From an uncultured Eubacteriales bacterium (lineage in GTDB: Bacteria; Bacillota_A; Clostridia; Peptostreptococcales; Anaerovoracaceae), in contig CACYHM010000038.1 in the NCBI GenBank assembly GCA_902774195.1, positions 1 to 9,927 on the forward strand: 9,927 nt of DNA. The letters run 5' to 3'. Each line of letters opens with the position of its first letter. The stretch's first letter is position 1. The position numbers and the translations under genes were made by a program. Shown here piece by piece: positions 6,386 to 9,927 of this stretch. The notes below the pieces were generated by a model that was given only the letters and a program-made list of their open reading frames with translations, did no database searches and was not told the DNA's origin.

Positions 6386-7336
6386 AGTGATAAAGACATA
6401 AAGGCATTTGAAGACAGACTGACGGCTCTCGGAGAGAGCGAGATGCAGCTTTTCAGATTCCTGCTGGACAAGCCGGCGGGAGCCATTCTGACTGCAGAGA
6501 CGGACAAGCTCATAGCGGAGCTTCTCGAAAGGGACGATCTTGTCATGCTGATGCCGGGAGATAAAGTGATCATCCCGCAGAAGATACGCGAGACCTACGC
6601 CGGGATATGGGACGATGAACTCGAACTAAGATGGCAGAAGCGCAACTGGATGTACAAGTGCCTCGAGGCTGCGAGATACCTCTACGGCGTGATGAGCAAA
6701 GAAGCCTTAAGGGATCTCTTTGCCGTAAGATACGTAAATGCCGGTATGGACGAGGTCATGGAACTTTTCAGGACCACGCCGGCACATTCACAGTGGTTCG
6801 CCGAAAGGGACGGAAGACTCGTGCTGAACGGATATGAACAGAACGATTACTGGAAATACCTTGAAACGAAGATACAGGGCGATACCCCGTATTATGTCCC
6901 GTCGCGCGAAGAGACAGAAGAGCTCTACGAAAGAGGCTGCCTTCTGAGCCGGGAGTCGCATGCGAAGCTCCAGGAATATATAGCGCTGACTTTCAGGATG
7001 GATCCTGATGAGGCGGGAATGAAGGTGCACGAGCTGTACGAGGCTGTCAACGACCATGTCAGAGTGAATGACGCGGTCGACGCTCTTGGACTCAGCTTCC
7101 CGTCCGATGAGGCGGAGGTAAAGCTCATAGAGCTCTTCATGGAGATGAGCAGGGAGTGCCGCATAAGGGACAACAGAGGACATGACTCTTACGAGATGGC
7201 GGCGCTGATGGCGCTGAAAAGCGCGGGCGGCAAAAGGAAGGAAGCTCCCGTCCGGCGCGTCAAGATCGGCAGGAACGATCCCTGCCCGTGCGGGAGCGGG
7301 AAAAAATACAAGAACTGCTGCGGCAGGCCGTCATGA
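6383..7336 (+). CDS. SEC-C zinc-motif protein of unknown function
   Basis: The 317-residue protein is probably cytosolic; no signal peptide or membrane segment is seen. The last 26 residues are a textbook SEC-C motif: [20 protein letters not shown] (295-314), with zinc ligands Cys301, Cys303, Cys312 and Cys313. In SecA this motif binds zinc and contacts SecB and ribosomes; in many other proteins it is a C-terminal tag of unclear role. Residues 1-290 are charged and helical, with pieces such as [20 protein letters not shown] (96-115) that resemble small winged-helix or helical repeats, but I cannot assign a domain. ATG 6383 follows AGGAGAA at 10 bp. It is the first gene of the + strand operon, and its TGA overlaps a possible ATG of the next gene. 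A regulatory or protein-quality role is only a guess from the motif. Confidence 0.85.
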   Translation: MSDKDIKAFEDRLTALGESEMQLFRFLLDKPAGAILTAETDKLIAELLERDDLVMLMPGDKVIIPQKIRETYAGIWDDELELRWQKRNWMYKCLEAARYLYGVMSKEALRDLFAVRYVNAGMDEVMELFRTTPAHSQWFAERDGRLVLNGYEQNDYWKYLETKIQGDTPYYVPSREETEELYERGCLLSRESHAKLQEYIALTFRMDPDEAGMKVHELYEAVNDHVRVNDAVDALGLSFPSDEAEVKLIELFMEMSRECRIRDNRGHDSYEMAALMALKSAGGKRKEAPVRRVKIGRNDPCPCGSGKKYKNCCGRPS

Positions 7337-8697
7337 CGAAAAGCGGGTGGATATTCATGAGCATGGAAAGACAGGACAGGTATGTAAGCGCGTTTCAGAG
7401 GATGATAAGGATCGATACGGTGTCGGATGCGAACAACGGAAGCGATCCTGAAAACTTCGCGAAGTTCCGCGAACTGATGTGGGAGCTCTTCCCGCATATA
7501 AAGGATGCCTGCGAGGTAAGGGATTTTGACGGATCCGTTCTGATGGAATGGAAGGGAAGTGACGGGAGCATCGCTCCGGTGCTCTTCATGAACCATTACG
7601 ACGTGGTGCCGGCGCCCGGAGAGTGGAAGTACCCGCCTTTCAGCGGCGAGATCGCCGAAGGAAAGATATGGGGCAGAGGAACTCTCGATGACAAAAGCGG
7701 TGTCTTTGGCATGCTGCAGGCCGCGGATGAACTCGCGGCGGAGGGCTTCAGACCTGAAAGGACGATCTATTTTGAGATGGCATGCAATGAAGAGACCCAC
7801 GGACAGGGCGCCAGTGATATTTCCGCCTGGCTCAGGGAACGAGGCATACGCCTGGATATGGTCTTCGACGAGGGCGGAGACATACTCTATGAACCTATAG
7901 GCGGAGCGAAGGGCACATTCGCCATGATCGGAGTGGGCGAAAAGAGCATCGTCAATCTGAAGTTCATCGCAAGATCCGAAGGCGGCCATTCATCCACTCC
8001 GGGCAGGGACACGCCTGTCGCGAGGCTCGCCGGATTCATTGCATATGTCGAAAGACACCATATCTTCGATGTGCAGCTCTCGCCGGCCACGGTCGAGATG
8101 CTGAGGCGTTTTGCGCCGTACATGGGCATGGCCGGCAAAGTCATGGAGAACGCCGGCAGACTGAAAAAGCCTCTCGGAGCTCTGCTGCCGATGTTCGGTC
8201 CGACAGCCAACGCGCTGGTCACGACGACCATAGCATTCACGATGACGGGCGGAGGAGAAGCTGTCAACGTCATACCGAGAGAAGCCTGGGTCATCGGTGA
8301 CATGAGGTGCTCGCATCATCAGGGCAAGGCCCACCAGGGCATGGCGGATTCGATGAAAGAGATAACAAAGGCGGCAAAGAAGTTCGGCCTTGAGATAGAG
8401 ATCACGGAGCAGGGGGTCGAGTCGGATATCACGGACTATAACGGGAGGGCCTTCAGACTCGTTGAGGAAGCTGTTGCAGCGACGCTGCCTTTCGTCGACG
8501 CCTGCGCGCCTTTCATCATGACAGGCTGCTCTGATTCGAGATTCTTCGGCAGTCTGTGCGATCAGTGCATCAGGTTCCTGCCTTTCCTCATATCGGGGGA
8601 ACAGATGGATTCGATACACGGCGTGAACGAGTGCCTCGATATCGATACGCTCGTGCCTGCCATAGACTACTACAGGTACATGCTGACTCACGTATAG
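7333..8697 (+). CDS. M20 metallohydrolase of the carboxypeptidase S/PM20D1 type
   Basis: A di-metal amidohydrolase, 454 residues, cytosolic because no signal peptide is present. The catalytic set is complete: FMNHYDVVP (85-93) with metal ligand His88 and Asp90, [10 protein letters not shown] (114-123) with bridging Asp119, CNEETHGQG (151-159) with general base Glu153 and ligand Glu154, FDEGG (178-182) with Asp179, GGHSSTPG (217-224) with the lid-domain His219, and SIHGVNE (427-433) with His429. The W..PPFSGEI and EETHGQGA forms point to the CPS1/PM20D1 branch, whose members cleave peptides or N-acyl amino acids. The exact substrate is open. I chose ATG 7333 because it overlaps the SEC-C stop (ATGA), which suggests translational coupling, though no Shine-Dalgarno is present. 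ATG 7357, behind GGGTGGA, and ATG 7363 are good alternatives that lose only 8-10 residues before the conserved start. A YfcC-type transporter gene follows 12 bp downstream. Confidence 0.9.
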   Translation: MTKSGWIFMSMERQDRYVSAFQRMIRIDTVSDANNGSDPENFAKFRELMWELFPHIKDACEVRDFDGSVLMEWKGSDGSIAPVLFMNHYDVVPAPGEWKYPPFSGEIAEGKIWGRGTLDDKSGVFGMLQAADELAAEGFRPERTIYFEMACNEETHGQGASDISAWLRERGIRLDMVFDEGGDILYEPIGGAKGTFAMIGVGEKSIVNLKFIARSEGGHSSTPGRDTPVARLAGFIAYVERHHIFDVQLSPATVEMLRRFAPYMGMAGKVMENAGRLKKPLGALLPMFGPTANALVTTTIAFTMTGGGEAVNVIPREAWVIGDMRCSHHQGKAHQGMADSMKEITKAAKKFGLEIEITEQGVESDITDYNGRAFRLVEEAVAATLPFVDACAPFIMTGCSDSRFFGSLCDQCIRFLPFLISGEQMDSIHGVNECLDIDTLVPAIDYYRYMLTHV

Positions 8698-8709
8698 AAG
8701 GGACCTGTC

Positions 8710-9927
8710 ATGTCAGACAAAAGCAGACAAAACGATGCTGAAGCTCAGGGCATCAATATAGGAGCGAGATCCTTCCTCATCGCGCTGGGGATAATATTCC
8801 TTCTGATGGTGTTCACGTACATACTCACGCTCGTGATACCGGGCGGAGAGTACGCGAGGATCACCGACGAAGCGGGACATACCGTGATCGATCCCGAAGG
8901 GGGATTCCGGTATGTGGACGGAGGGATCCCGTTCTGGAAGTGGCTGCTTTCGCCTTTCCTGGTGCTGGGAGCCGAGGGCTCGGGCACGATTATCGCGGTC
9001 CTCATATTCCTGCTCGTCATAGGAGGAGTGTTCAACGCGCTTTCCGCGGGCGGGCTGATGAACTACATGCTCGGGAGGATAGTCGACCGCTTCGGCAAGG
9101 TCAGGTACAGGCTGATGGCCGTGCTCATATTCTTCTTCATGGCCATGGGCTCGCTCGTGGGATCCTTCGAAGAGGTCATACCTATGGCGCCGATAGTCGT
9201 CGCTCTTGCGGCAGCTCTCGGATGGGACTCCGTGACTGGTGTCGCCATGTCGCTTCTTGCTGCGGGCTGCGGCTTTGCCGCGGGGGTCGCGAACCCGTTC
9301 ACGATAGGAGTCGCACAGGGACTGGCGGGGCTTCCGATGTTCAGCGGCATGTGGCTCAGGGCGCTTTCGTTCGTGCTGATATACGGTCTTCTGCTGTGGT
9401 TCGTGAGAAGCCGTGCCCGTAAGACGGAAAGGCCTGTGGACGAGACTGCTGCTGACAATGGATTCGTAAGGGATCCGAAGATGGACAGGGGCCTCAGGGT
9501 TTTCGCGGTACTGCTGGGGATCGGGATACTGATTGTGCTCAGCTCGGGCTTCATAACGGCGCTTCAGGACTATACCATGATAATAGTAGCGCTTATGTTC
9601 CTCGCAGCCGGCATCTCTTCGCTTCTGATATCCGGCATGAGCGCGAAGGACCTCGGGAAGTATTTTCTGAAAGGGATCGTCGCGATATCCCCTTCGATCA
9701 TAATGATACTCATGGCGGCCTCGATCAAGTACACCATGACCGAGGCGAAGATACTCGACACGATACTGCATTCGGCCGCGGAGATGGCAGGAGGCATGCC
9801 GAAGGCGGGCGTGATACTCTTCATATATCTGATCTGCCTGGTGATGAATTTCTTCATCTCATCGGGCTCAGCCAAGGCATTCCTGCTGATACCTATAATA
9901 GCGCCTCTGGCGCAGCTCTTCGGCATC
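8710..9927 (+). CDS. YfcC-family membrane transporter, C-terminus beyond window
   Basis: Open for 406 codons to the window edge with no stop. A short polar N-terminus leads into a series of about ten hydrophobic segments (roughly 21-43, 91-112, 134-152, 157-170, 177-199, 213-232, 261-281, 286-308, 320-341, 366-385). Diagnostic stretches are LVIPGGEY (41-48), VIGGVFNAL (103-111), GSFEEVIPMAP (151-161), ANPFTIGVAQG (194-204) and the re-entrant-like ISSGSAKAFLLIPIIAPLA (383-401). These match the YfcC/DcuC-ArcD-like (COG1288) family of secondary transporters, often annotated as arginine/ornithine antiporters or C4-dicarboxylate carriers but mostly of unproven substrate. ATG 8710 follows AGAAGGGA at 6 bp and lies 12 bp after the M20 stop, so the two are co-transcribed. 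The context suggests uptake or exchange of a peptide or amino-acid derivative handled by the M20 enzyme. About 60-100 residues are probably missing, judging by usual family length. Confidence 0.88.
   Translation, partial: MSDKSRQNDAEAQGINIGARSFLIALGIIFLLMVFTYILTLVIPGGEYARITDEAGHTVIDPEGGFRYVDGGIPFWKWLLSPFLVLGAEGSGTIIAVLIFLLVIGGVFNALSAGGLMNYMLGRIVDRFGKVRYRLMAVLIFFFMAMGSLVGSFEEVIPMAPIVVALAAALGWDSVTGVAMSLLAAGCGFAAGVANPFTIGVAQGLAGLPMFSGMWLRALSFVLIYGLLLWFVRSRARKTERPVDETAADNGFVRDPKMDRGLRVFAVLLGIGILIVLSSGFITALQDYTMIIVALMFLAAGISSLLISGMSAKDLGKYFLKGIVAISPSIIMILMAASIKYTMTEAKILDTILHSAAEMAGGMPKAGVILFIYLICLVMNFFISSGSAKAFLLIPIIAPLAQLFGI

Noticed and set aside
7264..7280. GATCG and CGATC arms in the SEC-C motif coding region.
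   Set aside because: The stem is short and the bases encode the conserved IGRNDP residues.
7288..7332. An upstream GTG start that would lengthen the M20 protein by 15 residues.
   Set aside because: The added codons lie wholly within the SEC-C motif coding region, have no ribosome binding site, and fall before the usual start of the family.
7189..7989. A 266-codon - strand open frame opposite the M20 gene.
   Set aside because: It is antisense to a gene with intact catalytic motifs, and its protein composition is typical of a shadow frame.
8713..9771. A 352-codon open frame on the - strand opposite the transporter gene.
   Set aside because: Its translation is very rich in Arg, His, Tyr and Glu, with no family match. 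It is the mirror of a hydrophobic, GC-rich gene, where stops are rare on the opposite strand.

Overview
The window looks like part of a chromosome from an anaerobic Firmicute of the class Clostridia. The case rests on protein families rather than on any marker gene: a B. subtilis-type xanthine phosphoribosyltransferase, a membrane-anchored GH25 lysozyme, a clostridial-type Hsp70-like protein with a membrane hairpin, and Shine-Dalgarno-led, tightly packed operons. Codon use is rather GC-rich by eye but with many ATA, AGA and AGG codons, and is similar across all genes. I see no sign of recent transfer: no insertion sequence, phage gene, tRNA, CRISPR array or integration site.

Region 1 (1-2171, + strand) is the end of a purine-metabolism operon: the last 60 codons of an M20 metallohydrolase that resembles YgeY, then xanthine phosphoribosyltransferase, then an amidohydrolase that closely resembles 8-oxoguanine deaminase. 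Together they suggest deamination of guanine-type bases, salvage of xanthine to XMP, and a link to anaerobic purine breakdown. A strong hairpin (755-792) carries the xpt stop codon in its loop and ends directly against the ribosome binding site of the deaminase gene.

Region 2 (2113-6298, - strand) is a three-gene operon that converges on region 1. Its first gene encodes a two-helix membrane protein whose cytosolic C-terminus resembles the end of GrpE. Next is an Hsp70/actin-like ATPase with a membrane hairpin where the substrate-binding domain should be, and last a membrane-anchored GH25 muramidase. A probable intrinsic terminator for this operon lies inside the 3' end of the opposing deaminase gene. 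This is the least ordinary part of the window: it may be a membrane-bound chaperone/ATPase module tied to cell-wall remodelling.

Region 3 (6383-9927, + strand) is transcribed divergently from region 2, across an 84-bp gap whose two best -10 candidates overlap. It holds a protein ending in a SEC-C zinc motif, an M20 hydrolase of the carboxypeptidase S/PM20D1 type whose likely start overlaps the SEC-C stop codon, and a YfcC-family membrane transporter cut off by the window end. The last two look like an uptake-and-hydrolysis pair for a peptide or N-acyl amino acid. No gene-free stretch exceeds 300 bases.
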